Notes: generated from the sequence alone by a model not told the origin. DNA of 23,033 nt from Acidobacteriota bacterium (GCA_021778815.1 JAJYBW010000001.1:10317-33349), one strand, 5' to 3'. Numbered from the stretch's first letter, positions 8,215 to 17,082 are shown. A program made the numbers and translations.

Positions 8215-8289
8215 TCGCTTACCAGTTCTCGCTGCTACAATTTCGCATGTTCCAAAGGCCGGCTTCCACGGCATCCGTATGCGACGCAT

Positions 8290-8317
8290 TTGCGCTTTCA
8301 GCATCCAAACCTATAGT
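8290..8317 (+). promoter_or_regulatory. Candidate sigma70-type promoter for sixA
   Basis: TTGCGC and TATAGT are separated by 16 bases in the 204-bp gap before sixA, about 100 bases upstream of its ATG. The gap after the methyltransferase and this motif suggest sixA has its own promoter. Found by eye only. Confidence 0.35.
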
Positions 8318-8418
8318 GTCGCCAGAACATCCAGTCGATCCAAATGGCGGACCGTGAGCTTTGAGGTCCCCATCCCAACTGGATCGGCGCCACAGAAATT
8401 GCAGCGTTAGGAAGGTTT

Positions 8419-8949
8419 ATGAATTTGTATTTATTGCGTCACGGTAGCGCGGGTCAACGAAAAATGAACCCCGTCCTCGACCACAAGCGGCCACTCGATA
8501 AAGAAGGAAAGCAGCAGTGCATTCTGTTGGGCCGCGCTCTGAATTCGATGAAGATCCAGTTTGATTCTGTGATTTCCAGTCCATTGAAGCGGGCGCTGCA
8601 GACCGCCACCCTGGTGGGGACGGAAACCGGCTACGAAAAGAAAATTCAGCTGTCGCAAGCGATGGCGCCGGAAGGAACATGGAGCGATTTTCAGCGGCTC
8701 CTCGACAGTGTGATGGACCAGGAGGAGGTGCTTCTGGTGGGTCACAATCCAAATCTACCGATGTATCTGAATCGCCTGGTATCTCCGTCAGCGACCAGCC
8801 CTATTGCTCGAGTTCGCAAAGGCGCGATTGCCGCGCTGACAGTGCAGCGCGGATCAACCAGGTTGCAATGGCTGCTGGATCCTCGACTGCTGCGAGCGAT
8901 TCAATCCAAAGACACCAAGAGATCGCGGGCAAAAACCTCGCGAAAATAA
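8419..8949 (+). CDS. sixA: SixA-type phosphohistidine phosphatase (histidine phosphatase superfamily)
   Basis: This 176-residue protein has the RHG signature at residues 7-9 (YLLRHGSA, His8 being the phospho-accepting histidine), SSPLKRALQTA (Arg58) and the second catalytic histidine in LLVGHNPNL (His109). Size and motifs fit SixA, which removes phosphate from histidine on HPt domains or PTS proteins; the actual partner here is unknown. The last 30 residues form a basic tail (KDTKRSRAKTSRK) not needed for the core fold. The start is ATG 8419, with AGGA six bases upstream. The 3' end overlaps the opposing ppx/gppA gene by 49 bp. It sits between ppk1 and ppx/gppA, so a link to phosphate metabolism is plausible but unproven. 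Confidence 0.9.
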   Translation: MNLYLLRHGSAGQRKMNPVLDHKRPLDKEGKQQCILLGRALNSMKIQFDSVISSPLKRALQTATLVGTETGYEKKIQLSQAMAPEGTWSDFQRLLDSVMDQEEVLLVGHNPNLPMYLNRLVSPSATSPIARVRKGAIAALTVQRGSTRLQWLLDPRLLRAIQSKDTKRSRAKTSRK

Positions 8950-10448
8950 TCGGCCTCTTTCCGCAAAGCCCAGAGTTCCAAATCTGCCCCTTTTCGCCCG
9001 GGGATCAGCGTGATGGTGACTTTCCTGGGAGTCACGCGGGTGCGAAAACGCACCGCCGAAGTAGACTGGTTCTGGTGTAACGCGACCGCCATCCGCAGCA
9101 ACATCGCCGCCTGCTTCACACTCACATGCTGTTCGACCGGTATGTAGCGCAGCACCCTGTCGCCGGGCGCGGGCCTGGATTTACCCAGATAACGCGCAAC
9201 GGCAGAGACGATGAGTCGCTGCTCCGGCGTGAATCCATACAGTTCCGAATTGGCGATGATGTATTGCGTGTGTCGGTGGTGGCCCTGGTAATTCATGAAT
9301 TTGCCAACCGAGTGCATCATCGCCGCCGCTTGCAGCCACAGCTTATAGTCCGGCGACAAGTGATGGACACTCTTCAAATCATCAAACAATTGCGTTGCAT
9401 CGCGAACCAGCGGCTCCTGCCGCTTGGGATCAATTCCGTAATGTCTGCACAACTCCAGCACGCTGGCCCAGCGTTCTTCTTCAAAGTGCTGATGGGCAGA
9501 CGTGCGGGTGTCGCCTTCAGCCAGCATCAGCGCCAGGATGCCGTCGCGCAGACCCATGGGAGAGTAGCGAAAGCCTTGTAGACGAAAACGTTCCAACAGA
9601 TCCGCGTATACGAACGCGCCCGCCACGATGATTTCCGACCGCCTGGGCCCGATGCCGCGGATAACGCTGCGTTGCGAAAATGACATTCGTCTTAGCTTAT
9701 CGGCCAGCTTGCGAACCACAGTTGTGGGGGTACGATCCCACGCTCGGACGCCCGGTTTTGCGTCAGGCTTGAAGCCGGACTTGGTCGCAGCACGCGCGGC
9801 CGCCGCCAGTGCCGCTGCTGTCCCGGAGGTTGCAAACACGCTAACACGTTCGCATCCAATCTGTTGTTCCGCGCGTTGCAGTTCTCGCCGGATCCACCCT
9901 TGCATGCGCGCGATCTCTTCCGTGGTCGGCGGATCATGGCGAAGAAACTCCCGGGTCAAGCGGACAGCGCCCAGCGGCAGGCTGACGATCTGGCGAATCG
10001 CACTGTGTTCGGAATAGGTGATTTCACAACTGCCGCCGCCCAGGTCGACCAGCAAGCAGCGCCCGCGTGCAGCAGGTTCGTTGGAGACAACGCCCAAGTG
10101 GATGAGGCGGCCTTCTTCCAGACCGGAAATAATCTCGACTTTCCATCCGGTAGCGGAATGCACCCAGGCAAGGAACGCCTGCTGATTGCGTGCATCGCGG
10201 ATCGCGCTCGTCGCCACAACTCGAACCTTGTCGACAGCGTGGGCCTGGACTGCGCGATGAAATCTGCGTAGCGCGCGGATCGTAGTCGCCATAGACTCCG
10301 GAGAAACTACGGCGCTCTCAAACACGCTTTCACCCAACCGCGTAATTTCACGATCTTCATGCAACGTCTTCAGGCGGTGATTGTGAACGGCGGCAATTTT
10401 GAGGCGAACAGAATTCGATCCAATGTCGACTGCCGCATACGTCGTCAT
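8901..10448 (-). CDS. Ppx/GppA family exopolyphosphatase / pppGpp phosphohydrolase
   Basis: This 515-residue protein has the actin-like ATPase fold typical of the family: YAAVDIGSNSVRL (4-16), the catalytic loop IISGLEEGRLIHLGV (107-121, Glu111/Glu112) and the phosphate loop LVDLGGGSCEI (133-143). A C-terminal HD-like helical domain carries AAAMMHSVGKFMNYQGHHRHTQ (start about 374), matching the E. coli PPX region with HEVG; here the HD acid is Ser380. It should release Pi from polyphosphate or hydrolyse pppGpp; sequence alone does not separate these. I prefer ATG 10448, which leads straight into the first beta strand. An in-frame GTG at 10472 would add eight residues (MGTVRAQD) and cannot be excluded. 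It is divergent from the GT39 gene, and its 3' end overlaps sixA by 49 bp. Confidence 0.93.
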   Translation of the reverse strand: MTTYAAVDIGSNSVRLKIAAVHNHRLKTLHEDREITRLGESVFESAVVSPESMATTIRALRRFHRAVQAHAVDKVRVVATSAIRDARNQQAFLAWVHSATGWKVEIISGLEEGRLIHLGVVSNEPAARGRCLLVDLGGGSCEITYSEHSAIRQIVSLPLGAVRLTREFLRHDPPTTEEIARMQGWIRRELQRAEQQIGCERVSVFATSGTAAALAAAARAATKSGFKPDAKPGVRAWDRTPTTVVRKLADKLRRMSFSQRSVIRGIGPRRSEIIVAGAFVYADLLERFRLQGFRYSPMGLRDGILALMLAEGDTRTSAHQHFEEERWASVLELCRHYGIDPKRQEPLVRDATQLFDDLKSVHHLSPDYKLWLQAAAMMHSVGKFMNYQGHHRHTQYIIANSELYGFTPEQRLIVSAVARYLGKSRPAPGDRVLRYIPVEQHVSVKQAAMLLRMAVALHQNQSTSAVRFRTRVTPRKVTITLIPGRKGADLELWALRKEADYFREVFARDLLVSLD

Positions 10449-10518
10449 GTCCTGCGCTCGAACGGTACCCACATTGGCAGAATGCCACGAATCAAGGAAA
10501 ATGTATCGGAGATTGGAC

Positions 10519-10527
10519 TGCTATTCT
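10519..10527 (+). promoter_or_regulatory. Candidate extended -10 element for the GT39 gene
   Basis: TG-C-TATTCT lies 16-25 bases before the ATG at 10544 in the 95-bp divergent gap. No good -35 is 17 bases upstream. If real, the leader would be very short, which fits the absence of a Shine-Dalgarno before this gene. Confidence 0.25.
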
Positions 10528-10543
10528 AAGTTTGCTTCTCCAT

Positions 10544-12490
10544 ATGCGGATGCAACCCTCCAATTCTTCCCATCAACCTTCGCTCACCGGAGTTAAGGGG
10601 ACCGATTCCACGCCCCCATTTCCTCTTTCCCGTCGCGCCGAGTGGGTGCTGATCGTAGCCGTCTTTCTGGCTGTATATTTTGCAGCGCTATTCACGCCTT
10701 CACTGCTGGACGATGCCGATGCCACCCACGCGCAGGCGGCGCAGCACATGGCGTTGACGGGACACATCGTCACGTTGATGGTGGATGGAATCCGCTACCT
10801 GGAAAAACCACCGCTGCCTTACTGGCTGGTCGCGATCGACTTCAAGCTTTTCGGCTTCAATGCCTTCTCGACCCATTTACCGGAGGCGCTGGCGGTTCTT
10901 GGCTGTGCTATTTTGGCGCTGTTATGGGGCCGCCGCGCCTATTCTGAGCGAGCCGCGTTCTATGCTGCGCTGGCGTTTCTTACTTCGATCGGGACATTCC
11001 TATTCACCCGCTACTTCATTCCAGAGTCGATTCTGACGCTGCTGATTGCCTTGGGACTGTACTTGTTCCTGACAGGGCTGGAAGATCGTCAGCCATCGCG
11101 CATCTATTGCACCTACGTTTTGCTGGCGCTGGCTATGCTGGCGAAGGGATTGATCGCGCCTGTGTTCTTTCTGGGCGGCGTGATTCCGTATCTTTTGCTG
11201 ACAGGACAGTGGCGTCGGTGGCGAGAACTTCATCTGTTCACCGGAACTCTGCTATTCCTGCTGGTGGCCGCTCCGTGGCACATCCTTGCCGGACTGCATA
11301 ACCCAGATCAAGGCCATCCCATCGGCAACATTCCATCGCCGGGCAACGTGCACGGATTTTTTTATTTCTACTTCATCAACGAACATGTTTTACGCTTCCT
11401 CGGCAAGCGCTACCCGCACGACTATAACAAACTCCCTGGCTATCTTTTTTGGGGCCTGCACCTGGTGTGGCTGTTTCCATGGAGTCTCTACTGGCCGGCA
11501 ACGTTGTACGAAACATGGCATAAACACCGCCACTCCGGACGCCGCTTCAGTTGGCAAGTCTGGAGACATCTGGAGTTCCGTGGAAACACTTCGCTGTTGT
11601 TGGCGCTCTATGCCGGTTTTATTCTGCTGTTTTTCTCACTCTCGACCAACCAGGAGTACTACACCTATCCGGCATACTTCCCTCTTCTCTTACTGACGGC
11701 CGCGGGTTTGGCGAGTCTGGAAATGGATGCGATGACCGCACCGGCAACCGGCCGATCCGCGGTGATGCGCTGGCTGGAGGGGGCGCAGGCGTTATTCGCA
11801 GTGGTTGGCGCTGGCGCGGCGGCCATGCTGGTTTACGGATTATGGGCCTCACGCCATTTGCCGTACGTCGCCGATATTGGAACCTTGCTGGCTCACCGCG
11901 ACGTTGGCGGCTACTCGCTGTCGATGTCGCACTTTATGGATCTAACCGGGCCTTCGTTTGCGGCATTGCGCCTGCCGGCGATCCTGGCTGCTGTGACGTT
12001 GCTGGTTGGACCGACTCTGGCGTGGCGAATGCGCGTGCGTCGCCAACATTTGAGCGCTACTTTCACCACTGCGATGACAGCGGCGATGTTTCTGGTCGCA
12101 GCTCACATTGCGTTTGTTCGCTTTCAGCCAATGCTTTCTTCGCAGGCAATGGCCAATACGATCAATGACATCTCCAGCCCGCAAGACACCCTTGTTCTGT
12201 ATGGCGATCAATCGTACGGATCGTCCATCATTTTCTACACTCAACGGCGCGCGTATGTGGTGAATGGCTGCGATACGACCCTGCTATGGGGTTCGGATTA
12301 TCCTGATGCCCCGCATGTTTGCCTGGATGACACACAGTTGCTGGCGATGTGGGGCAACGGACCGCGTACATTCCTGTTCGTTCCTCCCGATTACCGGCAG
12401 CACGTGGAAGCATTGCTGAAGAATCGCTCGTACCTGGTGCAGGAGCTTTCTGACAAGGAATTGCTGACAGATCGCCCCTTGAACAGATAA
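10544..12490 (+). CDS. ArnT-like glycosyltransferase family 39 membrane protein
   Basis: This 648-residue protein is a multi-pass membrane glycosyltransferase of the PMT/ArnT type, using a polyprenyl-phosphate sugar donor on the periplasmic side. The first membrane segment (about 34-50) leads into the extracytoplasmic acidic motif LLDDADATHAQAA (54-66), followed by YLEKPPLPYWLVA (85-97), both hallmarks of ArnT-like enzymes. About a dozen hydrophobic segments follow, then a soluble C-terminal domain (about 520-648, with QDTLVLYGDQSYGSSIIFY). The acceptor could be lipid A, a protein or another glycan; this cannot be read from the sequence. The longer reading frame begins at TTG 10532, but ATG 10544 (or ATG 10550) is more credible. 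The stop codon overlaps an ATG (TAATG at 12488), although heme A synthase probably starts 80 bases later. Confidence 0.9.
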   Translation: MRMQPSNSSHQPSLTGVKGTDSTPPFPLSRRAEWVLIVAVFLAVYFAALFTPSLLDDADATHAQAAQHMALTGHIVTLMVDGIRYLEKPPLPYWLVAIDFKLFGFNAFSTHLPEALAVLGCAILALLWGRRAYSERAAFYAALAFLTSIGTFLFTRYFIPESILTLLIALGLYLFLTGLEDRQPSRIYCTYVLLALAMLAKGLIAPVFFLGGVIPYLLLTGQWRRWRELHLFTGTLLFLLVAAPWHILAGLHNPDQGHPIGNIPSPGNVHGFFYFYFINEHVLRFLGKRYPHDYNKLPGYLFWGLHLVWLFPWSLYWPATLYETWHKHRHSGRRFSWQVWRHLEFRGNTSLLLALYAGFILLFFSLSTNQEYYTYPAYFPLLLLTAAGLASLEMDAMTAPATGRSAVMRWLEGAQALFAVVGAGAAAMLVYGLWASRHLPYVADIGTLLAHRDVGGYSLSMSHFMDLTGPSFAALRLPAILAAVTLLVGPTLAWRMRVRRQHLSATFTTAMTAAMFLVAAHIAFVRFQPMLSSQAMANTINDISSPQDTLVLYGDQSYGSSIIFYTQRRAYVVNGCDTTLLWGSDYPDAPHVCLDDTQLLAMWGNGPRTFLFVPPDYRQHVEALLKNRSYLVQELSDKELLTDRPLNR

Positions 12491-12560
12491 TGGCTGCGGC
12501 AACCGGACGCTTCGGCCTACAATACAGGGTTGCACCGTCTGCAGTTTTTGCACTACCCCT

Positions 12561-12564
12561 GGAG
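12561..12564 (+). promoter_or_regulatory. Shine-Dalgarno GGAG deciding the heme A synthase start
   Basis: GGAG lies six bases before ATG 12571, whereas the upstream in-frame ATG at 12490 has no such site and would add 27 residues with no family counterpart. Confidence 0.65.
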
Positions 12565-12570
12565 AGCCCC

Positions 12571-13584
12571 ATGACGAAGATGATCGCCATTGACCATGCT
12601 GCTTCCGCAAACATGTCCGTCGGCACGCACCGCACGGCTGAATTGCGGAGGGTTTCTGTCACGCTGCGAAGGTTTGCCTGGTTTGTCCTGGTGTACAACG
12701 TCATCGTGATCCTGTGGGGAGGGGTGGTGCGGGCCACCGGGTCCGGCGCAGGTTGCGGCGATCAATGGCCACTGTGCGATGGTTCTGCCATTCCACAGTC
12801 ACCGCAATTTCACACCCTGGTCGAATTTACACATCGCTTGATGAGTGGCGGCGCGTTGATCCTGATTCTGGCTTTGCTCGTGTGGACCTGGCGGACGACG
12901 GGCAAAGGACATCTGGCCCGTTGGACTTCTGCCATTGGGTTATTGCTGGTGTTGAATGAAGCATTTCTCGGCGCGCTGCTGGTCACCGTGGCCGCGCACA
13001 GCGCCTCCGTTGCAACTGGCGTTATCCTTTTTTCCTGTCACTTGACCAACACTCTGCTACTGGTCGCAACGCTCACATTGACAGCTGAGTTTCTTTCCAA
13101 TCCCCGTTTCGGCGCAAGCACCCGACTTCGGCGAGGCGGATTGGTGTTTCCAACCTTGGGCATTCTGGCGACGCTGCTGGTCGGCGTCACGGGTTCGCTG
13201 GTGGCGTTGGGAGATACGATGTACCCATCAACTTCGCTGCTCGATGCGATTCGCCAGGACTTTTCCTCGACGGCTCCGTTGCTGCTTCGCCTGCGCTGGT
13301 TTCATCCGGCCAGTGCCTTTGTTGCTGGAGCTTTCATTCTGTGGCTGCTGGTGAGGGCCTTGCGCCACGAGGCTCCCGCCAAGATGCGTACCTTGGGCAT
13401 GGGCGTGCTTCTGACATTGCTGCTGCAATACCTGCTGGGCGCGTTCGATGTGCTGGGGCACCAGCCGACATGGCTGCAGATTTTGCATCTGCTAGGTGCT
13501 AACGTGTTCTGGGTTTTTCTAGTCCTGTTAACAGCGAATTACTGTCTTGTGGAGAAGATGTCTGCACCGAAGCCGGTGCGATGA
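12571..13584 (+). CDS. ctaA: Heme A synthase (COX15/CtaA family)
   Basis: This enzyme oxidises the C8 methyl of heme O to a formyl group, giving heme A for aa3-type cytochrome oxidases. The 337-residue protein has about eight membrane helices and all four expected heme-ligand histidines: VEFTHRLMSGG (His88), LFSCHLTNT (His157), LRWFHPASAF (His245) and LQILHLLGANVFW (His306). The first extracytoplasmic loop holds the cysteine pair GCGDQWPLC (Cys62 and Cys69), and the preceding WGGVVRATGSG is a strong family signature. The ATG at 12571 is chosen over 12490 because of a GGAG six bases upstream and better agreement with the family length. It follows the GT39 gene on the same strand, 80 bp after that gene's stop. 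No ctaB or cytochrome oxidase gene is adjacent. Its presence implies aerobic respiration. Confidence 0.95.
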   Translation: MTKMIAIDHAASANMSVGTHRTAELRRVSVTLRRFAWFVLVYNVIVILWGGVVRATGSGAGCGDQWPLCDGSAIPQSPQFHTLVEFTHRLMSGGALILILALLVWTWRTTGKGHLARWTSAIGLLLVLNEAFLGALLVTVAAHSASVATGVILFSCHLTNTLLLVATLTLTAEFLSNPRFGASTRLRRGGLVFPTLGILATLLVGVTGSLVALGDTMYPSTSLLDAIRQDFSSTAPLLLRLRWFHPASAFVAGAFILWLLVRALRHEAPAKMRTLGMGVLLTLLLQYLLGAFDVLGHQPTWLQILHLLGANVFWVFLVLLTANYCLVEKMSAPKPVR

Positions 13585-13657
13585 GTCCAGCTCTGATCAA
13601 CAATTGAAGCGAATCTTTTGGTGTATTTTTGTATCGCGGTGAAAAATCCCCTCCGAT

Positions 13658-13661
13658 GGAG
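13658..13661 (+). promoter_or_regulatory. Shine-Dalgarno GGAG supporting the TTG start of the mannosidase
   Basis: GGAG lies six bases before TTG 13668. The next in-frame ATG (13752) lies within the signal peptide, so the TTG is needed for a complete secretion signal. Confidence 0.7.
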
Positions 13662-13667
13662 TGAATC

Positions 13668-16600
13668 TTGAAGCCTACTCGTAATTCATTTGCTCGTTGT
13701 TCCTTGGCATGCGGTATTGTTCTTCTCGCCATCCTTTCTCAGTCACAAACCATGACTGCCCAGGCAGGAAAAGTGAAGCCCTACACCTTCTCGCCACAGG
13801 CTCAGCAGGTGATTGACCGCCTCGGCACATTCGACTCCATTCCCGCGGACACCTGGCAGTACCATCTTGGCGACGTTGCCCATGGCGAACGGCCTGACCT
13901 GGACACCGCAGGCTGGCAAACCGTTCATCTCCCCTTCACCGCTCCCCACGGCGCGGTGTGGCTGCGGCATGCCGTGGAGGTGCCGAAGACGCTGCACGGA
14001 TATGACCTGGCAGGATCGCAGATCTGGTTCCACATCCAGGTCGGCGCCAATGGCCCGGTTCCCACAATTCTTTATTACAACGGCAGCCGCATCGCCCTGG
14101 GAGACGACCTGGAAAAGCAATTGCTATTCAATGAGGCCAAGCCCGGCGACAAGGTGCTGATCGCCGTCAAGCTGCTGCAGACCCAGGACAATAAGGATAT
14201 CCACGCCGCTGACCTGAATGTCGTCTTCTCCACCAGCCGACCGAATCCGTCAATCCTTCGCGATGAGTTGATCTCCGCCGCTCACCTGCTTCCTGCGATT
14301 ACATCCAATTCGGCCACCCTGTCCTCACAGGAAAAAACGCTGGACCAAGCGGCCACATCGGTCGATCTCGCGATGCTCGACAAGGGCGATCAGTCCGCCT
14401 TTGACGCGTCGCTTCAGAAAGCACAGTCTCAGCTAGATCCGCTGCGGCCTGCACTGCAGGAATACACCATCCATATGACCGGCAATGCCCACATTGATGC
14501 AGCCTGGCTCTGGCCTTGGACTGAAACCGTGGATGTGGTGAAGCGCACGTTCTCAACCGCATTGCAGTTGATGAACGAGTATCCCGGCTACACCTACTCC
14601 CAATCGGCCGCACAATACTATTCTTGGATGCAGAATAAATATCCGGACATCTTCCAGCAGATTCAGCAGCGTGTGAAAGAAGGCCGATGGGAAGTCGTCG
14701 GTGGCATGTGGGTTGAGCCTGATCTGAATCTTCCCGATGGTGAATCGACTGTCCGCCAGATTCTGGTAGCCAAGCGGTACTTCCAGAAGAACCTTGGCGT
14801 GGATGTCAAAGTGGGTTGGAATCCAGATTCCTTCGGCTATAACTGGCAGCTGCCGCAAATTTATAAAAAATCTGGCATCGATTATTTTGTGACGCAGAAG
14901 ATGACATGGAACGAAACCAATCAACTTCCGTTGAAATTATTTTGGTGGCAATCTCCAGATGGCAGCCGCGTGCTCACCTACTTCCCACACGACTACGTGA
15001 ACCAGATTGAACCGGTGCGCATGGCCAGCGATCTGGCAAGCGCTATCGATCTGAATCCTGGACAGAAAGAATTGATGCATCTATACGGCATCGGCGACCA
15101 CGGCGGCGGTCCCACGCGGGACATGCTGGATAGCGGCGTGCGCTGGATGGAGCCGAACAAGGTCTACCCGAATGTAGAGTTTGGCCCGTCGCTGACGTTC
15201 TTCGACAAGATGGCAAAGAGCGTCGATACTGCCAATGCTCCCACTTGGAATTACGAGACACTGGCGGCCGGCAATACGAAACTGTCCGCGCCTCCAGCCG
15301 GCCAGATCAGCATTCCGGTGTGGAATGACGAGCTCTATCTGGAATTCCATCGCGGCGTCTACACCACCCAGGCAAAGCTCAAGTGGAACCTGCGCCATGG
15401 GTCACAGTGGCTGCTGAATGCTGAAAAATATTCGTCGCTAGCCTGGCTGGGCGGACTGGACTACCCCAGTTCCAAGCTGAACTCGGCATGGAAACTGCAA
15501 TTGTTCAATGGCTTTCACGACCTGGCGGCTGGTTCCGGAATTGGCGTGATCTATAAGGATTCACAGAAGCAATTCGACGTGGTCCATTGGACTGCGAAGG
15601 ATGCCACCCACAACGCGCTCGCGGACATCGATAGCCACATCGATACAGACGCGCACGCCGGCGTCCCCGTCCTGATATGGAACCCGCTGAGCTGGAATCG
15701 TTCCGAGGTTGTGAAAGCCACGGTGCAAATGCCGCAGGCGGATGCGAATGGCATCTCGGTGCTCGACGCACAGGGACGCCCAGTATTGATGCAGGTTCTA
15801 TCCACCGACAAGCAGACGAATACGTATCATCTGCTGCTGCAGCCGAAAGATGTTCCCTCGGTGGGTTATACCGTGCTGCACGCTGTTCCGGGAACGCGCA
15901 AGGTAGTCAGCGATTTAAAAACGGATGGCACCACGCTGGAGAATTCTATTCTGCGTGTCGTAGTCGACCCGAAGAATGGCTGCATCAACAGCCTCTATGA
16001 CAAGCAGACTCACTTTGAGAGCCTCGCTTCCGGAACCTGCGGCAACCAACTGGAAGCCTTTGGCGATAACCCGAAAGAGTACGATGCCTGGAACATCGAC
16101 GCGGACTTTGTAAAACACGAAACCGACATTACGAATGCCGACAGCGTGCAGCTGATTGAAAAAGGCCCGCTGCGCAGCGTGGTGCAGGTGAAGCGCCACT
16201 GGAATAAGTCGACGTTCGTGCAGAACATTATTCTCTACGCAGGCATGGATCGGGTCGACGTGGTGAACGATGTGGACTGGCATGAAACTCACATTCTGCT
16301 GAAGGCCAGTTTCAAACTGGCAGCCAGTGCTCCCACGGCGACGTTTGAAATTCCTTACGGAACCATTGAACGGCCGACTACCCGCAATAACTCTATCGAA
16401 GATGCCAAATTTGAAGTTCCCGCAGAGCGCTGGGCCAATCTCGGCGACGGTCAACACGGCTTCAGCCTGATCAACGACTCCAAATATGGCTACGATGTCG
16501 TCGGCAACGACCTGCGACTCTCCCTGCTGCGTTCGCCGCTTTGGCCCGATCCAGACGCCGATCGTGGTGCCCAGCATTTTCAGTATTCCCTCTACCCCCA

Positions 16601-17006
16601 TGCCGGCGGATGGCGTGAAGCCAACTCGGTACTGCACGGGTACGCTTTCAACATTCCCCTGCATGCCATGCAAGTGGCCGCACATACGGGCGAGCTGCCT
16701 CCCACTCATTCCTTCGTCACCGTCAAGCCGGAAAACCTGGTGCTGACCGCGATGAAGAAGAGTGAGGACGGAAACAGTCTGGTCCTTCGCTTTTATGAAT
16801 GGGCCGGCAAGCAGACCACGGCCGACATCGATGTTCCGACAGGCGCCTCGGCGGCGACCGTCACCAACCTGATGGAGAAGCCGGAGGGAACCGCGCTGAC
16901 GGTTTCCGGCGGCCACCTCAGCGTGCCAGTTGGAAAATATTCCATCAACACAGTGCGGGTGGATTATTCCAATCGCGGGTCACAGTTCTGGCAGGCGCAG
17001 AAATAG
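13668..17006 (+). CDS. Secreted glycoside hydrolase family 38 alpha-mannosidase
   Basis: This 1112-residue protein should remove alpha-linked mannose from external glycans. It has a signal peptide (about 1-32, CSLACGIVLLAILSQSQ, then TAQA). Residues 40-260 form an N-terminal beta-rich region (DTWQYHLGDV, GAVWLRHAVEVP). The GH38 catalytic domain (about 268-545) shows the zinc-site HIDAAWLWPW (His275, Asp277), the nucleophile in WNPDSFGYNWQLP (Asp387) and YGIGDHGGGPTRDML. It is followed by LYLEFHRGVYTTQAK and a long C-terminal beta-sandwich region (about 640-1110) with WNPLSWNRSEVV and DPKNGCINSLYDK. The start is TTG 13668, backed by GGAG at 13658. It is 83 bp after ctaA, so may have its own promoter, though none is convincing. 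Two hairpins follow the gene. Linkage specificity cannot be deduced. Confidence 0.95.
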   Translation: MKPTRNSFARCSLACGIVLLAILSQSQTMTAQAGKVKPYTFSPQAQQVIDRLGTFDSIPADTWQYHLGDVAHGERPDLDTAGWQTVHLPFTAPHGAVWLRHAVEVPKTLHGYDLAGSQIWFHIQVGANGPVPTILYYNGSRIALGDDLEKQLLFNEAKPGDKVLIAVKLLQTQDNKDIHAADLNVVFSTSRPNPSILRDELISAAHLLPAITSNSATLSSQEKTLDQAATSVDLAMLDKGDQSAFDASLQKAQSQLDPLRPALQEYTIHMTGNAHIDAAWLWPWTETVDVVKRTFSTALQLMNEYPGYTYSQSAAQYYSWMQNKYPDIFQQIQQRVKEGRWEVVGGMWVEPDLNLPDGESTVRQILVAKRYFQKNLGVDVKVGWNPDSFGYNWQLPQIYKKSGIDYFVTQKMTWNETNQLPLKLFWWQSPDGSRVLTYFPHDYVNQIEPVRMASDLASAIDLNPGQKELMHLYGIGDHGGGPTRDMLDSGVRWMEPNKVYPNVEFGPSLTFFDKMAKSVDTANAPTWNYETLAAGNTKLSAPPAGQISIPVWNDELYLEFHRGVYTTQAKLKWNLRHGSQWLLNAEKYSSLAWLGGLDYPSSKLNSAWKLQLFNGFHDLAAGSGIGVIYKDSQKQFDVVHWTAKDATHNALADIDSHIDTDAHAGVPVLIWNPLSWNRSEVVKATVQMPQADANGISVLDAQGRPVLMQVLSTDKQTNTYHLLLQPKDVPSVGYTVLHAVPGTRKVVSDLKTDGTTLENSILRVVVDPKNGCINSLYDKQTHFESLASGTCGNQLEAFGDNPKEYDAWNIDADFVKHETDITNADSVQLIEKGPLRSVVQVKRHWNKSTFVQNIILYAGMDRVDVVNDVDWHETHILLKASFKLAASAPTATFEIPYGTIERPTTRNNSIEDAKFEVPAERWANLGDGQHGFSLINDSKYGYDVVGNDLRLSLLRSPLWPDPDADRGAQHFQYSLYPHAGGWREANSVLHGYAFNIPLHAMQVAAHTGELPPTHSFVTVKPENLVLTAMKKSEDGNSLVLRFYEWAGKQTTADIDVPTGASAATVTNLMEKPEGTALTVSGGHLSVPVGKYSINTVRVDYSNRGSQFWQAQK

Positions 17007-17032
17007 AAACACTTCCCATCCAGAGTGAGACG

Positions 17033-17065
17033 AAGGCCTCGCGGCTGTAGCGACCGCGAGGCCTT
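17033..17065 (+). terminator. Rho-independent-like terminator after the mannosidase gene
   Basis: AAGGCCTCGCGG pairs perfectly with CCGCGAGGCCTT across a 9-base loop, 27 bases after the mannosidase stop. The T-tract after it is short (TTTCCATTTA), so efficiency is uncertain. Confidence 0.7.
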
Positions 17066-17082
17066 TCCATTTATGCGTTACA

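Noticed and set aside
8211..8241. TTGATC-19-TACAAT as a second promoter before sixA
   Set aside because: The 19-base spacer is too long and the -35 overlaps the methyltransferase stop; the 8290-8317 candidate is better.
12490..12570. ATG at 12490 overlapping the GT39 stop (TAATG) as the start of heme A synthase
   Set aside because: The ATG at 12571 has a well-spaced GGAG, and the added 27 residues do not resemble the family.
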